From Sepioteuthis lessoniana (taxonomy: Eukaryota; Mollusca; Cephalopoda; Myopsida; Loliginidae), in assembly GCA_963585895.1 (NCBI GenBank), contig OY757917.1, positions 107,370,707 through 107,434,706 on the forward strand: 64,000 nt of DNA. The letters run 5' to 3'. The notes beneath the pieces are model-generated. The model was not told the DNA's origin and ran no database searches. It worked only from the letters and a program-made list of their open reading frames with translations. Positions 1 to 10,515 of this stretch are shown here, piece by piece. Within the stretch, counting starts at the first letter, position 1; each line of letters begins with the position of its first letter. The translations under genes were made by a program, and so were the position numbers.

Positions 1-122
1 TAGAAAGTGACTCACGCATGTCATTGAATCCAGAAATAATTTACGGACATTAATACTCAGACAACGTACTTTTTGTGTGCGATTGCACATTAAACCCTAC
101 CCACACATAATTACACGTACAG

Positions 123-203
<81 letters not shown>

Positions 204-1540
204 CAAAGCGTTTGTTATAGTTCAACCTCCTATTGTTTTCTCATTACCTAGTTTTAGTATTATACATTTCAGGATTAAATTTGTCATCACAGTGCCTGGA
301 AGATTCAGCTGCTACAATATAAAAGCACATTCCGTTACAAACTTGTAAATCACTATATGCTACATATATTCCTGCAACCCAAGAAACAGTTCTACTTACA
401 ATGATACAATCCTCGCATCTTTGTTTTCAAGGAAAAATAGCATTTTATTCAAAAATGAAAATCCTTGTGTGTACTCATTTATGACCATTACAATAGGTAA
501 TTTATTACTTTGACATTTTTTTTTGTTTTATTCATATTCACTTTTCTTTTATCTGCGTACTCTTTCATTTTATTTCCTCACTTTTCTAGCTTTTTTACTA
601 ATATTTTTCTTCTTTTCCCCCTTTTATTTCCTCTTTTCTTTTAACAGCTTTCTTAACTTCTACTGTCTTCGCTGCAATAAAATTCTTTCGATTTCCTTCT
701 ATCAACGTTCATTTACTGTTTCATTTCATTTCATCCTTTTTCTCCCTATCTCACGTTTCCATATCTTTCAATTAAACTGCTCCAAGTCTGTCCACCTCTC
801 TCTGTCTCTCTCTGTCTCTCTCAGTATATATTAATTCTTCTCATCGTTTTCTTTTTTGCTCTTCTTATTTTCATATCTTTCTTTTAACACTTCTCTTTTA
901 GTCATCCTCTTTTTATTCTGTCCATACGTTCTTATTTTTCCTGTATAAAAGCCCCATCGTAATTACTTTGCTCATAAAGGGTGGAATTAAATTATATACC
1001 GAGGGAAATTGAATAATCAGAACATCGATTAGATAAACACCTGATTTCCCAATTCATCAATATCCTAAACCACTACACCTTCACCACCGCTCTATTTTTT
1101 CCTCCGGTAACTAGAGGAAGGTTCTGCTAATCAATATTATATTAAAAATATTATTTGATGGGAATATTCTCTTTACAAAATAATTGTAATTTTTCGTGAA
1201 TAAAGACCGGCACAATATTTTTCAACGAAATCTCTAACAATTATTTGAAGCTAATGAACCCATGTTATTACTACTATCGATATTTTTCATATTTTATTAA
1301 GTACAAAGGGTCGAATAATAATGGGAAAAAATGCATCACTTAACTAATCAGTGTCACCAAGAAAGAAATATATATTGCTACGTGTTTATGATGATGTAAG
1401 AAGCAACATTAAACTAAGGATATCAGATGTTTATTATTCTTGTATCTAGACTTTATCCGTAATATTTTTGTTGGAAATTTCTAAATTATATTTAATTTAT
1501 CTTTTTATATTGGACTTTTTGAATTTTTGAAGTAGAAACA
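1..1540. other. AT-rich intergenic DNA with no recognisable gene
   Basis: No open frame here shows a protein family I recognise. The longest plus-strand frame (523-834) is a run of Phe, Ser and Leu made by T/C-rich sequence and looks like chance. The only clear structure is the compound microsatellite at 122-200. The stretch ends near a short (ATC)n run at about 1545-1560, beside the first decayed LINE copy. Confidence 0.6.
122..200. repeat. Compound microsatellite (AC)n(AT)n(AGAT)n
   Basis: Uninterrupted dinucleotide AC, then AT, then tetranucleotide AGAT repeats are read directly from the sequence. Adjacent motifs differing by one base step suggest growth by slippage from one seed. Confidence 0.95.
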
Positions 1541-1589
1541 TCCGTCATCATCATCATCATCCTAATGAATTTCACTGAATGAAAGGTTT

Positions 1590-2280
1590 TTCACACCAAA
1601 TTTAACTAGAGTTTTTCACTCAAACTAGAGTGATAGCAAATCTCCTCAGATCTCAGAACTCTTCGAAGTACCCTTGCCAATTTTGAATGGTTTTGATTCT
1701 TTTTCCAATTTCCAGTCCATCGAATATGTATCCAGGTTCTTAGGGACTACTGTCACATCTTCCTCTGCTCTTTCAGATCTCGGGCAAGGTCAAGTTATTT
1801 ATCTAGATTTTTCGCCTTCTTTTACCTTCACCTTATAGTCTAAGGCATCGAACAATCCACAATTTGACAAGTTCTTTTTTCTTCTTAATAAAAATGAGGT
1901 CTGGTCTTGGGGTTTATTTTGAAGATTTTATTTATATCTTAACGTCCTAGAAAATCTAATGCTTTTAATTTTAAATAGCATATTCGTGTTTGTGCATTTA
2001 GGATTTGTTAGTTTTGTGAAATTTCAATTTCTTGTATAGATTTTATTTTATCATCTTATCCTACGAGTCATGCCTGCTTTTTCATGTACTCGATAATTGC
2101 ATTCGCTTATTATGGATTCATTGTTTTATCTTTCACCACATACAATACACTTGCTATTCAGCTGAGTATTATCAATTCTTTTTAGCTTTACTTAGTCCTT
2201 ATGGCATTATTTTGTGTTGTTATATTTAGATTCAGTTTTTTTCTGATCATGTTACCAATCCATAAACATGTCTACATAAT
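1590..2280 (-). mobile_element. Decayed RLE-type LINE, 3' portion (copy A, part 1)
   Basis: This stretch aligns by eye with the better copies at 5.7-6.1 and 10.5-11.0 kb. Shared landmarks on the plus strand are the block about a gap 'to the left' that encodes the LINE C-terminus in reverse, the 'GGTCAAG' segment, and the 'aggtctggtcttgg' segment. The 3' end lies to the left, next to (ATC)n at about 1545-1560. It is heavily mutated and has no long frame. It stops where an RTE-like fragment begins at about 2281, and similar LINE sequence resumes at about 2826. Confidence 0.55.
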
Positions 2281-2615
2281 CATCATCATCATCATCATGT
2301 CGTGCCGCCAGCACGGATATCCCTGACCCTCTCTCGCCACTTCTCCCTATCATTCATCGCCTCCGGCAGGTCTTCTGAGTTACATCCCGTGTCCTCACAT
2401 AGCTGCTGTATGTAAATTTGAGCTGGTCGTCCTGCTTTTGCTTGGCCATATGTGGGGGTCCATAGGAGTACGTCACTTACGAGCTCGTCCTTGCTTCTCC
2501 AGCAGTGTCCAGCGTGTCTGGCTCGTCTAACCTGTATAGTTTTCGTGATGTTTGGCAAGTGGCCGTACAGTTGGCGTCCCGTGGGGTGTTGTCACCAGGA
2601 CTTGTTCTGCGACTT
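2281..2615 (-). mobile_element. RTE-like LINE, 5'-truncated 3' end with (ATG)n tail
   Basis: The minus strand of 2295-2558 encodes a typical C-terminus of RTE-like LINE ORF2. It contains RRARHAGHCWRSKDELVSD, then a LLWTP block, a GRP motif, a QLCEDTGC block and an RERVRDIRAG ending. On the minus strand the element finishes in ATG repeats (plus-strand ATC repeats at 2281-2298), the kind of short tandem tail known for RTE-type elements. The same ending recurs at 3.5 and 6.9 kb. Only the last 330 bp or so is present, as expected from 5' truncation during target-primed reverse transcription. The clade name is from memory of the family pattern and not a search. Confidence 0.75.
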
Positions 2616-2825
2616 AGACTAACGTAAAGTTGGATGGGTTTCGATCCCAGGTCAGAGCGTCCTGCGTGTCTAGCCACACTGAAGAGTTCTGATAGAACGA
2701 AAACAGTCTGTCTGTGGATGACAATAAGGATGAAGCTGTTTCGACGAAACATGTGAAACGAATATATCGTCTACATAATAATAAGTGCATAAAGTATTCA
2801 AATAGTTGTTCCTCACAAATTTTGC

Positions 2826-3095
2826 TTGATGGGGTCTTTTATTTGTGTTGTCTTGTTTTTGCTGTTAATGGCTTCTGCAGCCCATCTGTGTTTGCTCTTG
2901 TTTATTTATTATTTGATTCCTTCAGTTACTGAATCAATGCAGTCCTCAATATTTCTGAGAACTCATCCTTTTTCATTTCATGTCACACATATTCTATCAA
3001 TGTCATTTTCAGGTGTAACCCCTTCTGCATTTTTTTTTCTCTGGTCCATCTGTCGGAGTTTCTCTCTTTTCCAATTTTACAAGCGTCTAGAGTTT
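2826..3095 (-). mobile_element. Decayed RLE-type LINE (copy A, part 2)
   Basis: The plus strand around 3035-3095 (a 'ctctggtccatctgtc' block followed by a 'cgg...tttct' block) matches the block at about 6710-6750 in copy E, which encodes the LINE linker in reverse. The stretch is bounded by RTE-like fragments on both sides. I read it as the continuation of copy A after an insertion. Divergence is high and the exact borders are uncertain. Confidence 0.45.
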
Positions 3096-3099
3096 CTTC

Positions 3100-3535
3100 A
3101 AAGCAGCAGCCGTATCGATACTGCTATATGGATGCACTACTTGGACGCTCACAAAACGGCTGGAGAAGAAGCTAGACGGCAATTACACAAGAATGCTGCG
3201 AGCAATATTGAACAGGTCCTGGAGGCTACACCCAACTAAGCACCAACTATACGGCCCCCTCCTCCCATCACGAAAACTATCCAAGTTAGACGAACCAGAC
3301 ATGCAGGACACTGCTGGAGAAGCAGGGAAGGGCTCATAAGTGATGTACTCCTATGGACCCCCACATATGGCCGAACAAAGGCAAGATGACCAGCTCGAAC
3401 ATACATACAGCAGCTATGTGAGGATACGGGATGTAGCCCTGAAGACCTCCCAGAGGCGATGAACGATGGGGAGAAGTGGTGAGAGAGAGTCAGGGATATT
3501 CGTGCTGGCGGCACGACATGATGATGATGATGGTG
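3100..3535 (+). mobile_element. RTE-like LINE, 5'-truncated 3' end with (TGA)n tail, plus strand
   Basis: Plus-strand reading gives the RTE-like C-terminus in broken frames. It starts at the SILLYGCTTW-like block (about 3110-3150), then the LDGNYTRMLRAILNRSWR-like block, then the RRTRHAGHCWRSREG-like block (about 3280-3330), and ends in TGA repeats at 3520-3535. It points opposite to the sister fragments at 2.3 and 6.9 kb. Stops and small frame changes make it non-functional. It sits between two stretches of copy A. Confidence 0.75.
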
Positions 3536-3539
3536 AGAG

Positions 3540-3800
3540 AATCTTACAAAGCAATCGGTCAATGTATTTGTTCCTTTAATTAGATTTCTGCTTCAGAGTT
3601 TGGTTTCAACACTGAGGTACTCCTTACTTTTTTTCCCTTTCAATTTGATGTCGATCGCTTCTAGTATTTCTAGAGGTTTGTGATTTTCCTTTTTTGCAAG
3701 TGGGCTGACGTTTTCCTTATTGGGCAGTTAATTCCTTTATTTTTTCCATCTTTTTATTACAAGTCTGGCGCATTCTTTTATTATCACTATTTCACTCGTT
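3540..3800 (-). mobile_element. Decayed RLE-type LINE (copy A, part 3)
   Basis: The plus-strand block at about 3705-3785 resembles the block at 16980-17080 and 8110-8190 in the better copies, which encodes in reverse the region just after the RT palm. It has no open frame. The assignment rests on patchy similarity only. Confidence 0.4.
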
Positions 3801-3804
3801 GTAA

Positions 3805-4245
3805 CTTCTTCGCACCAGTGTTAGCTGAGGAAGCTGAGTGACAACATCTATCCTAAGGATAAGGTTACTAGAACTGTTCTGAGTATTCTAGCCAGTCTTA
3901 ACAATGCAGGAATCTGGATGATCTCAATTTGCCTCTGATTTCCAATTTCTCCAGTCATTTTCTCTACAGCATTTAGAATTCATTTCAAGCTAAATAACCA
4001 CATTTAGTAATACATTCAGTATCATATTCCACAGTTTTTGTCGTCCCTTTTTTAGGAAGATCAAAGTATTTGTCTACTTTTTTGATTACTTTCATTTTTA
4101 TTTGGCTTCTGCTGGAACAGCATAATCGACGAGATACCAAGACCAAGTTCTTTTTTCTTGTTGATTTACTCTCGGTCTGGTCTTTTAGCCGCGATTAGGT
4201 CATCCGTTTGTACCTCAAGGTCCAAAAGTATTTTATGTACCACGA
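3805..4245 (-). mobile_element. Decayed RLE-type LINE 3' fragment (copy B)
   Basis: It starts with the family's plus-strand 3' landmark (a 'caccagtgttagctga' block) and runs through the RLE-encoding segment to an 'aggtcatccgtttgtacctcaa' block. It then stops where copy C begins. The same order of landmarks is seen in copies C, D, E and F. It is 5'-truncated and carries many substitutions. Confidence 0.6.
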
Positions 4246-5139
4246 TATGAATATTTCACATCAGCATTAGCTGGTGATATTTTTCTGGAGTCCAAGTGAC
4301 AGCAAGTCACCCTAAAACTTTTCTAAGTATTCTTACCGATCTTAATAATGCTGTAGTCTGAATGGTTTTCATTTCAAGTTCTTCCAGTTCTTTTTCAAAC
4401 CTTTGGTGACTGCTCCAAACGCAATGAGAACATGAGGTTGACGTTCACACGAATTGATTGTGTGAACGTCAACCTCATGTTCTCAGGGCTATTAAAAAAA
4501 AACTTCCGTTATATAGATCATTTTATCGCTTTCTCACATTTTCACTTTGTGGTTTGCCGAGACGCGATGAATAGTTATTTTCCCCAATTAATCAACACGA
4601 GGTCTGGTGTTCTGGTCGGGGTTAGTTAATCGATTTATGATTAAAAATCAGAGAGAATTTTATACGTCTCATTCTCTTAGTTGAATTCTTCATTGTGCAT
4701 ATACCATTTGTTTGTATAGTAAAATTTGAATCTCCTGCACAATTCACTATTGATCAATTTTTTCATCTAATTTTTCCTTGTGTTATACTTGTTCTGTCTA
4801 AGCTTGTGCATTCACTTATTATGTTATTAAGCGTTTCATTTCTTGCTCCGCAGAAACTAAACTTACTATTCTCTTTCATATTATCAATTTTTGCTTTAAT
4901 ATAATTGTTATTTTCAACGTTGTTTTGTGCTGTTAATAAAAGAGATTGAAATTCTCTCTTGAAGTTTCTCTTTCTTAACCCTTTTTGTCACTTAGAATAC
5001 CAATACAGTTGCTTCTCTTACCTTTTTTTGTTTTCTAGTTACTGTAGCTTTTATGTTTCTTCTTATGTTGCAAATGTTGTGACTGACAAGTGTAATTACA
5101 CTTTCTTTGCTCTTATTAAAGAAATCATCGAGCCGTTCT
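4246..5139 (-). mobile_element. Decayed RLE-type LINE fragment (copy C) containing a perfect hairpin
   Basis: The plus strand shows the family's 3' landmark at about 4255-4275, a hairpin at 4425-4485, and then the segments for 'aggtctggt', 'gcatataccatttgtttgtat' and 'ttgtgctgttaataaaagagatt'. These correspond in order to 10920-11260 of copy F. Copy C extends further 5' (to about 5139) than copies B and D. No frame survives. Confidence 0.6.
4425..4485. repeat. Perfect 26-bp inverted repeat with 9-nt loop
   Basis: Bases 4425-4450 and 4460-4485 are exact reverse complements, separated by GAATTGATT. The right arm aligns with the normal LINE sequence of this family ('gtcactttcatgttcc' in other copies) and the left arm does not. 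The left arm therefore looks like an inverted copy of the right arm made in place. Confidence 0.95.
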
Positions 5140-5640
5140 ATCATTATTATTATTATTATGGTCATCATTATTATTTTACCCATTTAAGAGAGTTTTTCAC
5201 ACCAGCGTTAGCTGATGGTTTTCCACTGGATTCTGATTGACAGCCAGTTTCCTCAAGTATTTTGGATTCTTTTCAGTATTCGGGCCGATATTAATAATGC
5301 TATCGCTTGGATGGTCTACCCTCGCTCGCTTATTTCCAGGTCCTCCAGTCCCTTTACCAATCCTTTGATCACTTTACCGAGCAGTTATAATTGGTGCAGT
5401 TATAATTGGTACAAACGTCACTTTTATGTCCCATAGTTTTTTTTTTCAGACCTCTTGCAAGGTCTTGGTACTTATCTTTCTTTTCGCTGTCCTTCTGTTT
5501 TACCCTGAAGTCAGCCGGAACGGCGTAGTCAGCTATTCGACAGGTTTTCTCTCTCTTTTTCTGTTTGTTGATTATAATAGGTGTGGTCGTCTGGCCAAGA
5601 TTACGTGATCCGTTAGTATCTTAAAATTTCAGACATGTTT
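5140..5640 (-). mobile_element. Decayed RLE-type LINE 3' fragment (copy D) with (ATT)n tail
   Basis: (ATT)n at 5140-5176 is the 3' tail on the minus strand. It is followed by the family 3' landmark (a 'caccagcgttagctgatgg' block) and the RLE-encoding region. The fragment ends at about 5640, exactly where the tail of copy E starts. It is 5'-truncated, about 0.5 kb long, and holds no usable frame. Confidence 0.65.
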
Positions 5641-6886
5641 GTGCGTTATTATTATTGTTATTGTTATTATTATTAGTAGTAGTAGTTCTCTTTTGAGAGT
5701 TTTTCACTGAATTATGAGTGACAGCAAGTGTGCTCAGGTCTCCAAGACTTCCCCCAGTATTCTAGCCGATCTCGACGATGTAGTATTTTGGATGGTCTCC
5801 ACTCGTTCTGTTATTTCCAAGCCTTCAAGCCCTTGTAGTAACCTTTAGTGTACCAAGAGCACCAATCACCATTGGTATTATTGTCACTTTCATATTCCAC
5901 AGCTGTTTCAATTCCTTAGAAAGGTCAAGGTACTTAGCCTTCTTTTCCCATTCTTTTAATTTTACTTTGTGCTCCGCCTGGACAGCAAAATCCACAATTC
6001 TGCAAGTTCTCATTTTTTGTTGATTATCATAAGATCTGGTGGTTTGTCCGAGATTTGGTGACCCGTTTGTATCTCGAAATCTTAGAGGAGTTGGTGAGTC
6101 TCATTCTCTAGGACAAATTCTAGGTTATGCAAAAAACATTTGTTGGTTTGGTCAAATGTAAAATTCTTGGATATATCCCTATGGACTCCCTTGCCCACCC
6201 AGTCGTTCCTAGTCACATATTGTCTCTGTGCTAATTTGCTGCATTCGATTATAATACGATTGATCGTTTCGTCTCTTTCGCCACATAACCGACATTTACT
6301 GTTTTGTTCCGTCTTATCTATTGTCGATTTGATGTGGTTAAACTTTATTTCTTTGTTTTTTGCTGCTATTAGAAGAGTTTTAGTTTCTCTCTTAAGGTTT
6401 TCTTTTTCTTAGCCACGTCAACGTTTTCAGGTGTGAAATGTCGATTGTTAGTCATCTTAAAGGTCCATAGAGTTTTTTTTCTTCCCACTTTTGTTTTCTG
6501 ATTATTGTCGTTATGCTAGTGTTGTTAGTATTGTTTCTGGTGGTTGTAACCAGTCTTCCTCCGCGCTTTTCTATGTAGTCTTCAAGTCGTTGTATCGATG
6601 TGTACACTATGTCTGGCAAGTCATCTTTCTCCTCCTTTCTTGACATATATAGTCTATCAACGGCATCTCTGGGGTGCAATGCTTTGTGCATGCTCATTAT
6701 TTTTCTTATTCTCTGGTCCATTTGTTTAAGTTCGTATCTGCTCTACTTCAAGAATGGTCCCGAGTACCTTACGAGGGTGTGTATCCCTTTAACAAGTTTT
6801 GTTTCGAGTGATTTCCGGCCCTTCTGAGATACTCTTTTTTTAATTTTTCTTTCATTTCCTGTTGTTTGATGGTGTCAGCTTCAAAT
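5641..6886 (-). mobile_element. RLE-type LINE copy E, 3' half (RLE domain and linker)
   Basis: An ATT/AGT-rich tail lies at 5645-5686. Minus-strand remnants are readable. 5825-6013 encodes the RLE core (TCRIVDFAV, then a KLKEWEKKAKYLDL block and an LWNMKVTIIPMVIGALGT block), matching the catalytic part of R2/R4-type endonucleases. 6452-6721 encodes the linker (MHKALHPRDAVDRLYMSRKE, then a QKWEEKKLYG block). The copy is interrupted at 6887 by an RTE-like element and resumes at 8071. The two parts are joined by a shared CTTCAAAT duplication. Stops break it into short frames. Confidence 0.75.
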
Positions 6887-8070
6887 CATCATGTCGTGCC
6901 GCTAGCGCGGATATCCCTGACACTCTCTCGCGACATCTCCCTTTCGTTCATCGCCACTGGCAAGTTTCCAGGGCTACATCCCGTATCCTCACATTCGAGC
7001 TTGTCGTTCTGCTTTGGCTCGGCCAAATGTGGGCGTCCATAGGAGTACATCACTTATGAGCTCGTCTCTGCTTCTCCAGCAGTGTCCTGCATGTCTGGTT
7101 CGTCTAACTTGGATAGTTTTCGTGATGAGAGTAAGGTGGCTGTATAGTTGGTGTCTTGCGGAGTTTTGCCGCCAGGACTTGTTCAATATTGCTCGCAACA
7201 TTCTCGTGTAATTGCTGTCTAGCTTCTTTTCCAGCCGTTTTGTAGGCGCCCAAGTAGTGCATCCATATAACAGTATCGACATGACTGCAGCCTGGAAGAA
7301 ATTGCGCTAAATTTTATCGGTCAGGTCTGATTTCCATATGATCGATAGCTTATCGATAGCTGTCCATGCCTTCGTTAGCCGCGTGTCGATGTCTTTTTCG
7401 GTTGATTCGACACTGTTTCCTAGGTAGGTGAATTTGTCTACCAGTTTCACAGAGGTTCTGTCTAGTGTGGAAATGTCACCTGTTTGATTAAAGCACATAT
7501 ATTCAGTTTTGTGAGCATTAACATGGAGGCCAATGCTTGCGACGGCTCGTTCCAAACTATGCAGTAGTGTTTCGGCTTGGTTGGGTGTATTTGCCAGTAT
7601 CGCTATGTCATCGGCGTAGTCGGCGTCGGTAATTGATTTTGCGGGGTACCTTCTGCTTCTTTTATTTGTCAGCTCGAAGCCGTTTTCTCTGATTTTATCA
7701 ATCGATGTTCTAAGCACGGAGTCTAGACAGATGATAATGAGGTATGTTGCTAGCGTGTTCCCGTTTAGTACTCCTGCTACAATGTCGAAGTATTCTGTGT
7801 CTCCATCCGGTGAACGTACTTTCACTTTGGTGTTTCTATTGAGAATCGTTATTGCTGCTACTGTTTCTTTTGGTAGGCCGTATGCTGGTAGGATTTTTTC
7901 CATTTTCCTTCTGTGAATGGAATCGAAGGCCTTGGTAAAGTCGACGAAAAGTAATGTTGACTGTAGATTTTTTGCCCGTACGCCCTCAAGTATTCTACAG
8001 ATGGTCAATATTTGTGAGGTCATGCATCTATTTCTTCGGAAGCCAAAAAAAAAAAAAAAAGGAAAAATAA
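6887..8070 (-). mobile_element. RTE-like LINE nested inside copy E, with 8-bp target duplications
   Basis: The minus strand reads a truncated reverse transcriptase. It opens at GFRRNR (the usual fingers motif), passes LLFVDFTKAFDSIHRRKM (motif A), a GVLNGNTLATYL block (motif B, normally QGDTLAP), DADYADDIAIL (YADD, motif C), a HVNAHKTEYMCFNQ block and a DKFTYLGNSV block. It continues after a stop (7307-7309) through SILLYGCTTW and GHCWRSRDELISDVLLWTP (6989-7282) to an ATCATC tail. CTTCAAAT flanks it at 6879-6886 and 8071-8078. A 16-A run on the plus strand (8045-8060) marks its truncated 5' edge. Confidence 0.85.
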
Positions 8071-8263
8071 CTTCAAATATCCCCAAGTTTTTGTAGCTTT
8101 CCTTTTCTTCGAGCATTCTGATGATTACTTGATTTGGTAGTTTGACTCTATCTGTTATCTGTCGTTTGCCACTTTTCATTGCTAATATAGCGTATTGTTC
8201 TATGCCAAATTTCATTCCTATATCTTGAATGTATATTATCATAATTTGTATTAGGGTTTTCAA
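7310..8263 (-). pseudogene. Chimeric frame: RLE-LINE piece fused in frame to RTE-like reverse transcriptase
   Basis: This single 318-codon minus-strand frame crosses the nested-insertion border. Its first 65 residues or so (DIGMKFGIEQYAILAMKSGK, then a SYKNLGIFE block) are the post-palm region of the RLE-type LINE. A Phe run follows from the T/A tract at the junction, then RTE-like RT from GFRRNR through YADD to a stop at 7307-7309. It lacks the start of the RT domain and the endonuclease, so it cannot encode a complete enzyme. The fusion is best read as an accident of nesting, with no evidence of selection. Confidence 0.75.
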
Positions 8264-9700
8264 TTCTTTTCGTTTTTGGCAAAAAGTTTGATGTCGTCCA
8301 TTTACATCAAGAGGTTGATATTTTCCCGCGATCTACTGAGTTTGTATCCGGCAGTGCATTTTCCTAAGGATTTGGTTGAGTAGCATCATGGTTATCACTT
8401 GGTCCGGTTAGGGGTGTATGTTCACCTGAAGAACTTCTTCGAGCATCAGCAACTCTGTTTCCAGGTTGTTTATTCATTCGACTTTTTTGTCGTGATCTCT
8501 CTGTTCTTATATATGTGCTCCAAAATCTTCTTGCTTCTCTCGCATCCGGTTGTTGATATAGCTTCGCCTATTCTCCCCCTAAATGTTAGTAGAATCTCTT
8601 TCGTTTTGGTAAATCCTGTTTTGTTTATATTGTTTGACCTTGTCATGGTATCTTTTTTGCCTTCCTTCTTACGCTAGTATTTTTTGGTTGGTCTCCTCAG
8701 TCTGATTTTTTTTAAGTTCTAGTTGCTATAATTTTTCAGTTTCGTCCGAAACTTTCTTAATGTTCCGTTTTCGTATTCTTGCTTGTTGTTTTCGTCTTTT
8801 AATCTGCGATTCAAATCTGAGTTCATACCCGGGTTTAATCTTTCTATATGTGGTCTTTAAGAGGACCTTGATTTTTTTCTCAGACTAATCTTGCTCCTAC
8901 CTATATTAAAACTTTTAACTCAGTGATGTGGTTTGTCGGAATATGTGTCAATAAGTTGTTTACTTTCTCGGTTTCATAATTGACCTTCCTCTAGGTTTGG
9001 TTCCTGAGAAGAGGCAATGTTGTTTTCTTTTCGGACATGACTCTTTTAATGGTATCTACATCAGTTTTTTTCCCTGCAGGGTCAGTGTTTGGATTTATGT
9101 GTTTACGTTGCATAAGTCATTTTCATGTAGTGTTTGATTAGGAGTCTCTGTCATTCCTGTATTTATTGTCTCGGTTAGTGTGGCAGGGGTTTCTTGATGT
9201 GTTTGTTTATATATTTGTTAGTGGATTTCTAGTATTTCAGAGGACGAAAATCAACCACTCTTTGTTATTGTCCTAACCTGGTCAGCGAGCCTTTGGTTTG
9301 TTGCCTAAAATCTCGCCAAGTTCTAACTAGATTCCTATCACTATTTTTCTATACCCTCTTTCGGCAGGGTTGCTTCTAGAATAACAGTATAATACTAGTT
9401 TATCTTACTTAGTCCATTTTCTACGCTGTGGTGTCTGGTTTGAGTGGTTGATTTGTTCATCGTTTGTGTACCTAAAAGAATTACTTGTGTAGCTGGAAAA
9501 AGAACCAGCAACATTCGCAGGATGCCGATTATGTCCCCGATATTTGCTATAAGGGGTGGATCTGCCGACCATGACACCCAAACCTGTCGGCTGGGCCCCA
9601 TGTTGATTTAGGTATCGATTTGCAATTTTAATTGGGTAGTATATTGTGGCTATAGCAGCCCCGAGGGTTGTTTATTATCTGATCGCATGACACATATGCC
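8071..9700 (-). mobile_element. RLE-type LINE copy E, 5' half (decayed)
   Basis: After the nested element, the minus strand continues with the post-palm region (8071-8263). 8270-9700 then aligns in patches with 17.1-19.85 kb of copy H. Shared plus-strand blocks include 'ttcgacttttttgtcgtg' against 'ttcggcttttttgttatg', 'ctcgcatccggttg' against 'cttgcatccggttt', and the final block 'gtagtatattgtggct' against 'gagtatattgtggct'. Copy E is shorter than copy H here, so internal deletions, probably including much of the RT palm, are likely. The common end near 9.7 and 19.85 kb may approach the element's 5' end. Confidence 0.55.
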
Positions 9701-10515
9701 ACCGAGAACAGTCATGTTGACTGTTCATGAACAGCGCCTCACAAAAAAAAAAGAAATAAATAAAATGGATAAAATCTTTTGTTTTAACTTCGTTAAAGTC
9801 CGTCATACCGCTATTTTTTCATGTTATTTCTCGAACAATGTACCTGAACTAGCTTCAAGTGTTCCTATATCACCCTTATAGGTTTATATTCACTGCCCTA
9901 TTTTGAGACTTTATTTCCACTAAAACTGGTCCTTTCTTAATAAACAATAGGCTTCTGATGTATTACCGGCTGTACTGAGGACGGTAATTGTTCTTACTTA
10001 ACGCTTTCAGACTATATCAAGTACGTATATTTTCATCGAATGAGAGAAGTCACACATAAGTCATATACAATGTAGCGCGGTAAAATTAAACAAATCTATT
10101 CGTGATTTCGAAACAGTTTAGCAGAAAATAATTTTGGAAATTAAAATGTCTTCATTTAAATCTTAAGTGTTCACCAAAAGATTTTACGAGTAACGAAAGT
10201 CATTGTTTTTTTTTTAATTAAAGATAAATTTTACTAACCCGACTTTCTTCGAAAAACTCACAGCGCAGATTCGTTTATCTTCCCCTGCTGTTCGATCTCG
10301 ATTCATGGCTTATCTCTTTTTTTATATTATAAGAAATAGAGGTCACGAGACATTCTTGAATTTTCAATTCTAAAACCATCCCCATCCTTTTTTAACATTC
10401 CTCCCCTCCTAAGGATAGAAGTCACACGTAAACCATATAGAATTTACTGCGGTAAATATAAACAAATCTATTTCGAGATTTATAAAAAAAAGTCTACTGA
10501 AAACAATTTTGGCAA
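9701..10515. other. Unassigned AT-rich DNA with an imperfect direct repeat
   Basis: No gene or known element is recognisable. 10040-10145 and 10418-10520 are imperfect direct repeats. Both contain 'agaagtcacac', a 'cggtaaa' block, 'aaacaaatctatt' and 'aattttgg' in the same order, with several small indels. They end just before the (ATT)n tail of LINE copy F. Confidence 0.55.

Noticed and set aside
523-834. 103-codon plus-strand frame rich in Phe
   Set aside because: Pyrimidine-rich low-complexity DNA; no motif and no plausible gene context.
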